Part shown: positions 51,002 to 63,344 of the stretch, piece by piece | Layout of the letters: every line of letters begins with the position of its first letter | How positions within the stretch are numbered: position 1 is the stretch's first letter | Notes under the pieces: generated by a model | The model's database searches: none | The model's input: only the letters and a program-made list of their open reading frames with translations | Told to the model about the DNA's origin: nothing | Made by a program: the position numbers and the translations under genes | NCBI RefSeq assembly: GCF_963678635.1 | Contig: NC_087063.1 | Location: 33,292,682 to 33,356,681 of the forward strand | Length of the DNA: 64,000 nucleotides | From: Symsagittifera roscoffensis | Lineage: Eukaryota; Xenacoelomorpha; Acoela; Convolutidae | Reading direction: 5' to 3'

Positions 51002-51295
51002 ATGATAACATTATTTTTTCTCGGAAATATCATATGCGCATCCATGCTTTACCCGACTCAAATTGCTCTAGTCATCAGAAACACAAAAGATGAATCTTAC
51101 CGCGACCCTACTTAATTACTATTTTGCTTTCTGAAAGTGATCTGCTCGTTTTCAAAATGTTTTGTTTTTCGAAAAGAGTTAGAAACATAGTTTTTTTGTA
51201 GTAATTGCGTGATTAACAAAATTTATACAAAGGACTTCACATTTGGCGCGTTTTTATTTTCTGCCTTTGATTTTATTAAAATTTGTCACTTCCTA
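51002..51295. other. Short intergenic stretch
   Basis: Nothing recognised. Confidence 0.4.
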
Positions 51296-52419
51296 CCCGC
51301 ACCGAGCGCCCATGGATCATAATCGATTATATTGTCATAATATGGTCAGTATCTATTAAATGACAAAACAATTGATTATAATCCATTAAAAATAGATTAT
51401 AATCCTAATAATTTTTATCCCAATAAAATCCATTATAATCGATTATAATGGATTTTTTTGAAGGGTTATACATGAAATTTACAATTTTGTTCAAAATTAT
51501 CTCATTTCCTGTTTAGTGTAGTTGCTACGTGTTCTGTTTCATAAAATGTTACATTTAAGAAAAAAATTTATATTTTTTTTGTCTCAACTTTTTCTAATTC
51601 ATCGCAGTTTAACACTTCATTTTAATGCCCCCCAGCCAGTTAAGCCCCCAGTACCCAGTATACTACCACCCACCAGTTTACTATACCCCCCCAGTTTACC
51701 CCCTCCCACCATTTACCCCCCCCCCCTCCAGTTTACCCTGCCCCTTCAGCTGGGGGGGTAAGAAAGCTTGAGGGGGCGAAGGGATGACCAGTTTAACCCC
51801 CCTCCCCGGTTTATTTACCCCCACCCTGTTCGGTTTATTTACACCCCCCCCAAATTTATTTACACCCCCCCCCAGATTTATTTAACCCCCCCCCCCGGTT
51901 TACTTCCCCATCCCCCCAGTTTATACCCCCCCCCCGTTTACACCCCTCTCCCCAGTTTACCCTGCCCCTTTAGTCGTGGAGGGGGGAGGGGGTAAAAAGC
52001 TTGAGGGGGCGAGGGTACGAAGTTGAGACATGGCATTTAGTAAAAGACAGGGCATAAATTCTGCAAACTTCTCGCAAAATTTGCAAAGTTTTGCAAAATA
52101 ATCGAATTTAGTTCTAAAAATCAAATAGATTATAATCAATTATAATGGATTATAATGGATTTTCATTTCAAAATAATCAATTATAATGGATTATCTTGGC
52201 CAAAAAAATCGATTTCAGTGACAAAATAATGGATTATATTCGATTATAACGGATTATAATGGATTATAATGGATTATAATTGTTCAAAAATAATCAATTA
52301 TAATGGCTATATAATCAGTTTCGTGGTCTGAATTTTACATCCGTAATGGATTATAATCGATAATTTTTGTCTCGGGAATCCATTATAATCGATTAGAATC
52401 CATGGGCGCTCGTTGCGGG
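51296..52419. mobile_element. TIR element 3 (best copy): CCCGCA ends, ATTATAAT arrays, G/C-run core
   Basis: Left end CCCGCACCGAGCGCCCATGG and right end CCATGGGCGCTCGTTGCGGG are inverted repeats with one mismatch over 22 bases, flanked by TA on both sides (51294-51295 and 52420-52421). Inside each end are ATTATAAT arrays (51308-51455 and 52125-52395). The core (51630-52015) has many AGTTTACCCCC and TTTATTTACACCCCC units and then switches to G runs. No protein is encoded. Same plan as the elements at 9270 and 18012. Confidence 0.8.
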
Positions 52420-52421
52420 TA

Positions 52422-54395
52422 GCTATGAATGCAATTTCTTTTCAAAGAAAACGATTGATTTTTCCTAAACAACGAAAGCACATCTTTTAAAACAACGATC
52501 TCAAGTTTGTAAAATTCGATTGATTTTGAAATCAGTTCATAGTTTTTCATAAAATCCCTCAGTTGTTTTTTTTTCTGTATTTCTCTTTTTTAGAGCCAAT
52601 TTAAACGGATTAGGGGAGCTGTTCCCCTTACATTAGAATTCCGTGTGAAGTGTTTGGTGTTTATGGATCTGTTCTAGTTTTACTATAACCCCTAGTTTTT
52701 TCGTTCAAGGCTCATATTCAGACAATTTCTCCCGTATTTGATGTTTGCTACCCGTGCCCAAAAATGAGCCCCTGAGTGTTTCGAATGAAAAATCTAGCCC
52801 TTGTTTAAAAAAGTGCTAGGTAAAATTCGTGCCATTTGTTAGATGAGAGGGGTTGTTAGACCAGTTGGCGAAGCTTTTTTCGCGGTTAGTCGGTTTTCTT
52901 TGATAAGGAGGGAAGGTTTTCTTTGGTCGGTAGTTTAGACCCTGATTTGATAAAAGAAGGTTTAATTAAACTTATTAGGCAACTTTTGTCTAGCGAGGGC
53001 TACGGAAACTTGTTTTTCTCAATCATTCCCTTGAATACATCAATTTTTTTTTCGTTTTAGCTGCGACAATTGCAAAATAGGTAAGCGTTTAAATAAGCCT
53101 TCTTTATAAATGGGCGCCTTTGTTATATCCTCGGAAACGTTAAGGAGCAGTGTGTATTAGTCGGTTTAGTTTGTGGACTATGCAAAAACTTGAACATCTA
53201 TATTACCTCATTTCCAAACCTTGTCAAAAATAACAAGGGTTAGGATATTATGTTTCGTTCTCTGGAATATAAGATTCATGATTACTTGACTACGAACATC
53301 TCGACATAAAAGAGAACTCTTCTCCGGATTTTCAAAAATGTTGAATGATTCTAATGAAAAAATAATTTTTTTTACTAATTATTACTTTTGTTTTTCTTTG
53401 CAAAGAAACGCTAAATTTGATTGAAAGATAGTTTATTATTTTGTTTTTCTTCATAGTCAGAAAGGCAGTTCATTGCCGTTGGCTAACTGCTGGTCGATAA
53501 TGAATCTTTGTAAAAACTTGAGATCTAATCCGATGTTTTCAGCATCGTCAATAACATAATTTCTTATTGCCCAGTTGGCTTAAGTTTTTTTTTCAGCCAA
53601 ATAGGTTTGATGATGCTTCTCATTCTGTCTCTGATTTTTTATCCTGAAAAATGGTTGCACGGCTCAACATAACGTTTCCCTTTTTTAAGAGTTTTGACGC
53701 TAAGCTATTCTACCAGATATGTTTGATTTTAGATTTGACTTTGCAACTGGCAAAGTTTTTATGAGTGTTTTTTTTCCAGTTGATTAAGAGATCATAATGA
53801 GTAGTCTAGGAGAAAAAAAAACTGACAGTTAGATTCAGTGAAAGTTGAAGTGAACAGTGATTTATCTTGATTATCATAGTGAGCAGTAGTGCCAAATTTA
53901 GATTAAATGGTAAAAGACATCCATATTTAGAAATTTCTTAAGATTTACGTAGCCTATAAAAATCCCTTTTTCGTATTAATTTTTTTAGATGGCATCTGCT
54001 CAAAATCGTCAAGCTTTAAATCACAAAAGTTATTCAAAAGACGAGTCAAGCTGTTCCTTGTGTTTGAACCAAAAAACTCTCGATTTGTCTCTTTTTCAAA
54101 CAACTTTTACAAAATCTTCAGTAATACTCAAAACTATTGCTTGTCCAGAACTATATATGTTGTTCAATGGAGAAGGTTTAATTTAAACTGAGTTGGATTT
54201 TCTCGTGATCAAAAATTGCTACTTACTAAATAATTTTTTTTCTAATTTCATTTTATCTTGTGGTGAGGTTTTCAATCAACTCAAACGAGCCATTGATAAC
54301 AAATTTGAGAATAAAAAGCGCAAAAAAATGCCCAATACTGAAGAGAAATTGTAATTCTGAAAAAAAACTATATGTTTTCCAAACACACTCTTACA
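52422..54395. other. Intergenic, no recognised gene
   Basis: AT-rich with several Phe/Leu-type short frames. The only item worth noting is the ORF at 53989. Confidence 0.4.
53989..54186 (+). CDS. Possible small exon with a CxxC pair
   Basis: Sixty-five codons with an ATG directly after a TTTTTTTAG acceptor-like site. It starts MASAQNRQALNHKSYSKDES and has CSLCLNQKTLDLS followed later by ACPELY. The C-S-L-C-L start is reminiscent of zinc-binding protein starts such as ZAD-type domains, but the second Cys pair is absent. Chance frame not excluded. Confidence 0.22.
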   Translation: MASAQNRQALNHKSYSKDESSCSLCLNQKTLDLSLFQTTFTKSSVILKTIACPELYMLFNGEGLI

Positions 54396-54789
54396 CAGTA
54401 GCGGATTTAGGGGGGGGGGGGGGGGTGGTTCGGACGCCTTTCCTTTTGGGATTCGAACCCCTACCGACCCAAAGGGTCCCCATTTTGAATTATTTTGAGA
54501 TATCCATTTTTGGCTGACGGACCCCTAAATTTTTCTAATTTTGAGGGGGGAGCGAAAAAACGCAATTTTTTGGTCAAAAACGTTTAAAAAGTGCACAAAA
54601 ACGCTTTTTTTTTTGGCCTTTTTTAAAAAATTTGCCTGCGGCGCAGAAAAATTGGTCAAATTATGGTCTTTATAGTGGTTTAGGAGAGCTCAAAAAATCA
54701 ATTTGGTCGACCTAAAAAAAGGTCGACAAAATTTTCGGAAGTTTTTCGAAAATCCGCCCCCCCTCGAGAAAATCCTAGATCCGCCCCTG
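54396..54789 (+). mobile_element. hAT-type MITE, complete, with 8-bp target duplication
   Basis: Ends CAGTAGCGGATTTAGG and CTAGATCCGCCCCTG, flanked by the direct repeat CTCTTACA (54388-54395 and 54790-54797). 394 bp, no transposase. The same family as the copies at 14296, 15016 (inverted) and 26280. Confidence 0.93.
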
Positions 54790-54797
54790 CTCTTACA

Positions 54798-55394
54798 TCT
54801 ACCTAAACTTCTGGATCGGTGGTAAGTTTTTTTTGTGGCAAAGAAATCGTTTTCTGAACAATCGTTAAATATTCTATTGAATTTTTGAAATCATTTTCTG
54901 AACAGTCGTTAAATATTCAATTATATGTAAGTTCAAGCAAATTCATTGAAATATTTTTCATGATCTCTTCTTCAAAAACAAAAATTTTTAGGTTACCGAT
55001 TTATCACCATGATCTGCCACTGAATTCTTGAAAAAAATCATAATAATTCAGAAAATTTAACTATCCTGTCTATGCTGCATCTGCATTTTTGTTCCTTTCT
55101 CTGGAGTAAAATTTCGCAATTCTCAATTGGTAGTACCTAGGTTTTCAATCAAAAAGCTACATGTTTTTAAGAAACTACATGGTTATTTTGAACCTTGAAC
55201 AGTAAGCAAAACTTTTTGGTCGCTAGTTGTTCATCACAGGTTTAGATTTAAAAAATATTCTTCAAAACTTGACATGTTTTTTAACTTCTAGAAAAAATAG
55301 TTCACTTTGAGTACATTGGTTTAATGTCATCCCGATCAAAAACCTAAGATTAAAACTATCAAACTAACAACTCAGAATTGCGACATGATTTCGG
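54798..55394. other. Intergenic, no recognised gene
   Basis: AT-rich; a small direct repeat (CGTTAAATATTC...GAAATCATTTTCTGAACA at 54865 and 54905). Nothing else. Confidence 0.4.
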
Positions 55395-55700
55395 TTAGGC
55401 TCTAAAATTTGCGAACGACATACATGCGTGTGAGGAAAAGACGTTACCGAAGAGGGTTAGAATGACCTTTCTTGCCGCTAAGTGCAGTGAGATTCCCTAG
55501 TCATTCAAACTTACTTGAACGCACTTATAGAGCAGAGTATATTATCTAATCACATTACTTCTGACTTAAAGCCCTTACACCTCTACAGGACCAATAAGAA
55601 GCGACCAGACGGTTTGACTATTGTTCCTTGGGTTGTTGGTAACCCCCTCTTGTGGGACGTAACGGTAGTAGACTCCCTAGCCCCCCATCCGTAGGATCCT
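55395..55700 (+). pseudogene. Retroelement C-terminal endonuclease-like fragment
   Basis: In one frame the sequence reads YLNALIEQSILSNHITSDLKP, then RTNKKRPDGLTIVPWVVGNP and LLWDVTVVDSLAP before a TAG. RPDG...PW...G...WD.T is the wording of the C-terminal part of a group of invertebrate RT proteins whose RT has an LDDG box, like the one at 61241-62060; the RPD and WD residues resemble a restriction-like (PD-D/ExK) nuclease site as in R2-type elements. The preceding part has two stops and a possible LSC zinc ligand. It is a decayed piece; the RT that belonged to it is not seen directly upstream. Confidence 0.6.
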
Positions 55701-58700
55701 TAAAAGTGCTGTTTGTTTCTCTGGTATATCTTCCGCTCAAGCAGAAGAGCGAAAAATGACATGTCTACAGATTTAGTAGCTGATTGAAAGCTTTTGAGAT
55801 TCAGGGCGCGGCAAGCTTTGTAAGAACTTTGTAAGAAACAAGCTTTGTAAGAACAAACTTTGTAAGAACTTAACTTAAGCATGTGCATGGAAGAAACCAG
55901 GGCTGGCAGCTTTTTTTTCTTGTGTCTAGTTTGTTTTTCTTATGTAGAGTTTTGTATTCTTAGTGAAGAAACGTAACCCGTATCAAGTTTATATATATAT
56001 TTCAAATCCGATCATCTCTTTTTGTTGATTGTCACTTCCATATCTAGAAAAATTTTAGGATTTTAACTGGAATTTGCGATGAAAAGACTCCCTACTGTAA
56101 CATTGATCACTCTGATACTCATGTTTTTCTCTTTATTTACACTCTGGAAAACGAAATCCAAAAAAAGGTTTTTTCTTTAAAATTAATTTTTCTTTAACTG
56201 TTTTCAGGCTAATTGATTATTTTGAGGGGTCAACTAAGATTGCTAAATTCTAAACAAAAGCTTCGAACTAAATTTGATGTGAAGGTTTGTAAATTACCTT
56301 TGTAGATTGATTTTTCATTGACTTTGAGATTGTTATAATAAAAACTCTGGCAAAAAGGTTTGAAATTTTTTCAAAGTTTTTTTTTATATCAATGTCTCCT
56401 TCAGCTCGAAAGATCCCGAAAATCCAACTACTCGGCCAATAAAGGGCCATTCAAAAATAGTTTTAATTGTTGTGCAATTGAAGTTCAACGGGATATTTTA
56501 TCAGTATGTAGATTATGCCAATAGGTTTTGAGTTTAAAAAAATTGTTTCATATTGTAGAAGCTAGTTCGTTGTTTCACAGCATAAATACCCTCAACAGAA
56601 ACAGGGAAAAACATTACGAGAGCTTTGTTACAGCTACTCCTGGGCTATCCCTCAACAAACAGTCGCTGAACCAGGAAGTCAGTTACTGGAAGTGAGGCCA
56701 CTGATGGAGAAAAAATGGTGGTGTGGCACGACGTGGTGAACACAACCATTAACAGGTACAGAACCAATAACTCCCTTCCAACTTGTGTCGCAATGCTCAC
56801 AAAAAAAAGTGAAGTCGAAGAATCAGCGATTGTCTTTTGCAGACGAGAAGGAAAGCCCAAATGGTTTGAACAGCTACTCGGCAAAAAATAGCTCTTCTCC
56901 AAAAGCAAGCAGAACAGTTCAAAAACAGCTCAACGAGTATTTGAAGCTGCATCAGAGGGCAGATTTGGAGCTCAAGTCTCTGCAATTAGTTGTGACGCAA
57001 AAGAAAAGACTGGCATTACTGATTGGCAACATCAAGAGCAACAAACAGAGACCATAGCAAACAAGGAGGAAACAAGGAGGAAGGCAAAAGCATGACGCGA
57101 GCAGAAACTGAAGGCAGAAGAGAAGATTGCTCTTCAACAACAAGGTTGAGGTGATTAACAACTGTTTCATTTTGTGCCTTGTAAATTTTTTTACCCGTGG
57201 CCTGCAAAAAATTGACCACATGATCTTATTTCAATTATTGCACTGAAAATTTTTTTTAGAAAATTACTGAAAAATTATTTTAGACTATTACAAATTTTTT
57301 GAAAACTTTCAAATATCTGTATATAGCCTAAAGTTTCTAAGAGATTATCTAAAAAACTATCTAATACCGGACTTTTTGAAGTTTAGGATACTTGACGTGG
57401 TTTTTCGGACGGAGTGGTGCAAATTTTTTTTGATGCAATTCCTAACTCCGAACTTGGTGCTAGAAACGAGCAATCAATTAACGTGCTTGATAATGTGGAT
57501 CTGTCGCGATTGGTAGATTAAAGGCTGTAAGTTGGTCCAAAGCATCCAATTGGAGTCACATTTAAAAAAACACGTTTTTTGCTGATAACGACATTTTCCA
57601 CTCACAATTGAAGAACCAAAAATCATCCGGTGATTTTTATATGAAGTAGAGGCCACGACAAAAAAAAATAAAAGTTAAGGCAAACCACAAGAAATTAAGC
57701 AATTTAAAAACGAAAGAGTCTCCCAAAAGTAATGGGTTGTTGGATGCGCTTTTTGATAAAGAGGTTGGTTATTGCGCAAGGATGAAACAATTTTTGAAAC
57801 AGAACTGGAATTTTTCTCGAGATCTGCTCACTATTTGAAAAAAGATGCAGCCTTTGATAAAGTTGTAATAACTATCGAGAATGGCTTCAACAAAAAATGA
57901 CTTGCCATGAAAAAATGAAACTTTATAAGTGATCATTTGTACTCTGAGATGAGGCCAACACTGAGGTACACAAGTCTGGGTTACCCCTACGAAATTCTTA
58001 TAACTTCCGGGCAGCAGCTCGAGTTAGAACCTGAGAAACACGGTTGCATTGTTTTTTGACAATATCGATTGGGTTATTATCGAATTCCAAATAATTCTGC
58101 AAGAACAACAATTGAAAACACTGCTCTTGATCCTGATGACACTTTAGTATCCCGTGAAAAGTTTTTACTCTTATGTTTCCCTGAAAAAAGCAATTGAAAT
58201 TGCCTCAGAGAAGCTGTTTAGCGGAAGTCTTCTCCGGAATTTCAAAAGTATACAATGAAAAATAACTTTGTATATGGCTGTCAGCCAGGTATATTTCAAG
58301 AGTAATGAATCATGCTTTTCAAATTAATGGTTGAGCAAAGGACGCTTCCGTTTTGTTTTTTCTTGCAGATATATGGCTGAAAAAGTATGAAAGAGCTTTG
58401 AAACAGGAAATACCGGCGGAAGTAGTGCTACAGCCAGTGATTGACAAGAACGGTTTGTGCCCATTGGGCAGCCAGAAAGTGACATAATGATCAAAAGGGA
58501 CTGAACATGAGAGTTGCCAAAATTGATACTATTTTATGTGTGGAAAATATCCAATGATGTATACGAACAATAACCGAGATATTCAGGTATTGCAAAAGCT
58601 GCTGTAGCACAAAGAAGAATGATACTTTACCGGTAAAACTGTTACCGGTAAAACTGTTCCTCAGTTATAGGTAGGAAAATAAAAAAACATTCAAGGATGA

Positions 58701-59481
58701 ACCAACTCGTGTTCTTGATGCCTCCAATTCTCTTCATGCAATTCTACAATTTACTCTGGAAGAAAGTAGTCCAGACATGATATTGCCGTTCCTGGATTTG
58801 ATTATAAGAGTGTCGCAAGATAGGAGGGTAACTTGCAATTGGTCTCAAAAACAAAAGATTCTGGGCTCTATTGAGCTATAGGAACTGCACCTCAATTCAG
58901 TACAAGCGTAATGTTATCCCACGCACTGTACAAAGAGTTTTTAGAAGTACAATTAGTTTGAGGCAATTAGGCAAAGCTATGGAAACTAACAGGGCACAAG
59001 GATTGAAAAATCGAAGTCCTGTAAATTGGACCGCAAAAACGGCTGCAGACAACTTGTGCAAAGTCAATGATGGCACAGTCAAACCCCTGGTCAAGAAGAG
59101 GAGTTCCTCAGCTCGATCACCAAAGGATGGGAAGCGCACGATGCTGTTGGTTCAATGTAGAGGTAACCAAAGCCAATTTTTTCCGAACAAGTTACGAAGT
59201 ATAGACAACCTTCAAGTTGTTTTTAGTAAAAGAAAACAACAGTCAAATTTACCATCGCTGAAGTCAAATGAAATCAATATTTCCTATTGATCTCAATTCG
59301 AGAGTGGTTTATAAACTGTTTTGTGGTGGATGAACTTTCACCTATGTCGCACAAACTGTTCGGGATTTGAACACTAGAATTGATGAATATTAGAAGACTG
59401 ACGCACCGGTTGGCCTCCACCTTCCTCCCCAACGCAGACCTCAGGTACACAGCGCAGATGTTCATGGGAAAACAATAATTA
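55701..59481. other. Intergenic / decayed element sequence, no firm gene
   Basis: GC content is somewhat higher than in the surrounding AT-rich DNA, and short frames suggest old coding sequence. 56785-57057 encodes a coiled-coil-like peptide (VQKQLNEYLKLHQRADLELK), with the overlapping +1 frame also Glu/Lys/Gln rich. 58871-59290 encodes 139 residues rich in Lys, Arg and Ser (PLVKKRSSSARSPKDGKR). A possible intron has a GTATAT donor at about 58289 and a TTTTTTCTTGCAG acceptor at about 58368. I recognise none of these; they may be N-terminal parts of the PHD/RT element that follows. Confidence 0.35.
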
Positions 59482-60570
59482 GGTCGAAAAACCAAACTAA
59501 ATTGTTAACACTGGTGTCGATAAAAAAATCAGGAACGAGAAGCCGGGCTTGAACACGCGCGATGATATTGGTAGCAGGGATATGATGTTGAAAATTCAGT
59601 GTCTAAACCTTTTCGCTTTAGCGTACATGTCTGATATAAAATTTAGACTCAAAAACTTCCATACATTTTAATCAAGAAATTGTGATTTTTTTTTAAAGTT
59701 TGAAAGTTTTTTTTGAGTTAATTGAATAATTTTGGAGGTCAACTGTGATTGGAGTTTTTTAAACATGATAGCTTGGAACCAACATTTATGTGAAATATTT
59801 TAAATAACTTTTTTTATTTTATTATTCAAGAAAATTTTTATTGTCATAGTGTTTTGTAAAAAACTTGACGATGCACAAAAATGCGAAAACGGTAGAATTA
59901 TTATCAAATATTCCTTCGAAACCAAAAAAAAAGGACGGAGTCCAATTTCGATAGCAGTGTGGCCTAAGCGGAATATCAAAAAACTGGCGAATACAGGAAT
60001 TTAGGATGTCTGTTTATCTCAAACAGTACTTATCAAATTTAGGGTGACACAGTTTTTTCTAGTATGATCTGTAAGAATTTGAGATCTTGTATCAAAGAAC
60101 GCGCGGCAGGCAGTTTTCCTACACAGGATCTACCTCACGATATAGCTTTAGTCTAATTGTTTTGATAAACTTATTAATTAGATACGTTATGTTTGATGTT
60201 TGTGCCTGTGTGTCAGGCTCTCTTTGCGAGATTTTAGAAATAGGTCTGTCAAGTGACTTTCTGGGATGAAGGGGTGAAATTGAACGGTTTTGAGGAATCT
60301 AGTGGTGTGCTGCTGGACCTGCTGAGCTCGGGGAGATTTTACTTTATTTTTAATTTTGATAGTTCGATTTCAAAATTTTTGTTTAAGTTAACTCTCTTTG
60401 TTGATCTATAAAACTCTTCCTGACCGCTTATCATGATTTAGCTCATTCCCCTAAAATCCAGTAAAAACGCTTTTTTCTTACCCTAACGCTGTGCCAAGGT
60501 GAAGAAAAACAGAAAATAATGTACAAGCAAAGATTGCTTGGAACTTTCAGGGTTGATACATTGGTTTAGA

Positions 60571-60663
60571 TGTGATTGTTGTTCTAGTTGGTATCATATC
60601 AATTGTGTAAATATTTTTCCAAGCGACACAGAAAAAATCCAATGATTTCAATGTTTTTTTTGC
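60571..60663 (+). pseudogene. PHD-finger fragment, copy A
   Basis: Reads CDCCSSWYHINCVNIF, the second half of a PHD finger (Cys pair, W-Y-H, Cys), and ends with FQCFFC. An in-frame TGA lies before FQC where copy B has TGG (Trp), the conserved Trp of PHD fingers. The first two Cys pairs are not visible. PHD fingers bind histone tails in host proteins and occur in several retroelement ORFs. Confidence 0.65.
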
Positions 60664-61240
60664 TTTGCTGTAAACGCAGAAAAAGTAACAATAGGCTTTG
60701 ATTTATTGCTAGACAATTATGTTTATATTGTCATCTCAAATGTCCACATACTCAAGAGAGTGCCAAAACAGAGTGTCAAATCCTATCGAACAAAATAAAA
60801 GACTTCCTTTACAATACAGAGGATGTTACAAAGGCTAATTTTTTAACGTCTTTCTTTTTTGTTTTCGAGCAGCCGAAAAGGAATGGAAGCTAACAAATTA
60901 CAAGCAAACCACAAGCATGAGCTGTTATTTTGATGAGTAAAAAAATTGAGCAAATGCCGTTTCACTTCAAAACCCAATCCTCAAGTTTAAAGCCCGCCTC
61001 TGAGTGACTTCGAGCAGAGAAAAAAGCTAATAAGTACTAAGCTCGTTGAAGAAAAAAATAAAAGGAGGGCTGAAGCTTGCTGCTTCGGATGACCAAACTG
61101 CTCCTTTTTCAACTGCTAATTATCAAAAATGTTGTCAAAGCACCCTCGGCAAACTAAATTTGCAGCTCTAAAACCAGAATTTTTAGACAATTTTTTGTAA
61201 CCGAATTCGATCTATACAAATCGTTAATGTTTTTTTTTAC

Positions 61241-62060
61241 GAGCGGATCAGGAGCATCACAGGATAAGTCTTCCTCGCAATTTTAAAGATCTTGTTAGTA
61301 AGTCATTCGAAATGCAGGACTCAATTTTCTGAGATTGATAACTGAGCGAATAAACCTCAATGGAGAGAGCAAATCACCCGAACCCTTAAAACGTTTTTTT
61401 TTTGGCTCAAAGCTTATCACCGTCAAAAAAACAGATGGAGGGCTAAGACTCATTGCCATAGGCAACACGCTAAGATGTATCACGTCTAAATGCGCTGAAA
61501 GCAAGGCCTTTCCAGAGCGGCAAAGTTTTTTGGAATTTACAGTTAGGGTTTGGCACTAAACGAGGAGCAGAAATAATTGCACACTAGTTTCAAAACCAAA
61601 TTGAGCGCGATTACAATGCAAAAAGCACTTATCTTTTAAAACTAGACTTTAAGAATGCTTTCGACTCTTTTACGCTGAATCTTGCTTTCGCTGAATCATG
61701 TTTTCTTTTCAAATCGACCAGAAGTCTAAAAATACACCCTTTGCGGCTACAGTAAACCTAGTTAGCTTTTTTACGGAAGCTCTATCCTGATGTCAGAAGC
61801 TGGAACTCAACGAGGCAATTCTGAAGCCCCAGCCGTTTTTTGCAGAAACGACTCAGACACTAGTGTAACAGCTAGAGTCGAAAATCATTATCTGGTGTTT
61901 AGATGATGGAAAATTAGCCGAAAACTACAAGAAAGTACTCCGGGACCTATAAAATTTTCTGAAATTAGAACATACTCACGGCCCGAGCTTGAACACTGAA
62001 AAAAGCGAACTTTTTTTGGGATCGACTACAAGTACACAGTACAATTAACTTTTAACTCAA
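61241..62060 (+). pseudogene. Reverse transcriptase of the PHD-type retroelement, badly broken
   Basis: Pieces in three frames match one RT: FLRLITERINL, SKLITVKKTDGGLRLIAIGNTLRCITSKCAES (61340-61500), LLKLDFKNAFDSF (motif A, near 61640), an SEAGTQRGN.. segment (near 61797) and WCLDDGKLAENYKKVLRDL (catalytic Asp pair at 61902-61907), then LNTEKSELFLG. The GGLRLIAIGNTLRR..SKCA opening with an LDDG box marks a distinct invertebrate RT group, not the LINE at 210-3909. At least five frameshifts or stops. The PHD fragment lies 580 bases upstream on the same strand. Confidence 0.75.
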
Positions 62061-63250
62061 TTTCGGAAAAAACGCCTCAAAACATTGAAAACAAGAGAAA
62101 AGTTTTTTTGGATCACCCACCTGCGAATTTTGTCGAAAAAATTGCTCTGCGAAAAAATTAATAGGTTTAAAAACCAAACTAAATTGTTAACACTGGTGTC
62201 AATAAAAAAAATCAGGAACGAGAAGCCGGTTTTGAACACGCGCGATGATTTTGGTAGCAGGGATATGATGTTGAAAATTCATTGTCTAAACTTTTTCGCT
62301 TTAGCGTACATGTCTGATATAAAATTTAGACTCAAAAACTTCCATACAATTTAATCAAGAAATTGTGATCTTTTTAAAGTTTGAAAGTACTTTTTGAGTT
62401 AATTGAATAATTTTGGAGGTCAACTTTGATTGGAGTTTTTTAAACATGATAGCTTGGAACCAACATTTATGTGAAATATTTTAAATAACTTTTTTTATTT
62501 TATTATTCAAGAAAATTTTTATTGTCATAGTGTTTTTTAAAAAACTTGACGATGCACAAAAATGCGAAAACGATAGAAATATTATCAAATATTCCTTCGA
62601 AACCAAAAAAAAGGACGGAGTCCAATTTCGATAGCGGTGTGGCCTAAGCGGAATATCAAAAAACTGACGAATATAGAAATTTATGATGTCTGTTTATCTC
62701 AAACAGTACTTATCAAACTTAGGGTGACACAGTTTTTTCTAGTATGATCTGTAAGAATTTGAGTTCTTGTATCAAAGAACGCGCGGCAGGCAGTTTTCCT
62801 ACACAGGATCTACCTCACGATATAGCTTTAGTCTAATTGTTTTGATAAACTTAATAATTAGATACGTTATGTTTGATGTTTGTGCCTGTGTGTCAGGCTC
62901 TCTTTGCGAGATTTTAGAAATAGGTCTGTCAAGTGACTTTCTGGGATGAAGGGGTGAAATTGAACGGTTTTGAGGAATCTAGTGGTGTGCTGCTGGACCT
63001 GCTGAGCTCGGGGAGATTTTACTTTATTTTTAATTTTGATAGTTCGATTTCAAAATTTTTGTTTAAGTTAACTCTCTTTGTTGATCTATAAAACTCTTCC
63101 TGACCGCTTATCATGATTTAGCTCATTCCCCTAAAATCCAGTAAAAACGCTTTTTTCTTACCCTAACGCTGTGCCAAGGTGAAGAAAAACAGAAAATAAT
63201 GTACAAGCAAAGATTGCTTGGAACTTTCAGGGTTGATACATTGGTTTAGA

Positions 63251-63344
63251 TGTGATTGTTGTTCTAGTTGGTATCATATCAATTGTGTAAATATTTTTCC
63301 AAGCGACACAGAAAAAATCCAATGGTTTCAATAATTTTTTTTGC
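63251..63344 (+). pseudogene. PHD-finger fragment, copy B
   Basis: Duplicate of the fragment at 60571. It keeps the Trp codon (TGG) that is a stop in copy A but has TAA plus one extra base where copy A has the Cys codon of FQC. The two copies thus decayed independently after duplication of a unit that still encoded this part. Confidence 0.65.

Noticed and set aside
54440-54480. TTCGAACCCC string as a tRNA T-arm
   Set aside because: It is an internal part of the hAT MITE; no acceptor stem or anticodon arm can be folded around it.
60087-60269. 60-codon ORF conserved in both tandem copies (also 62767-62949)
   Set aside because: Conservation is explained by the recent 2,682 bp duplication, and the flanking sequence has no coding signal.
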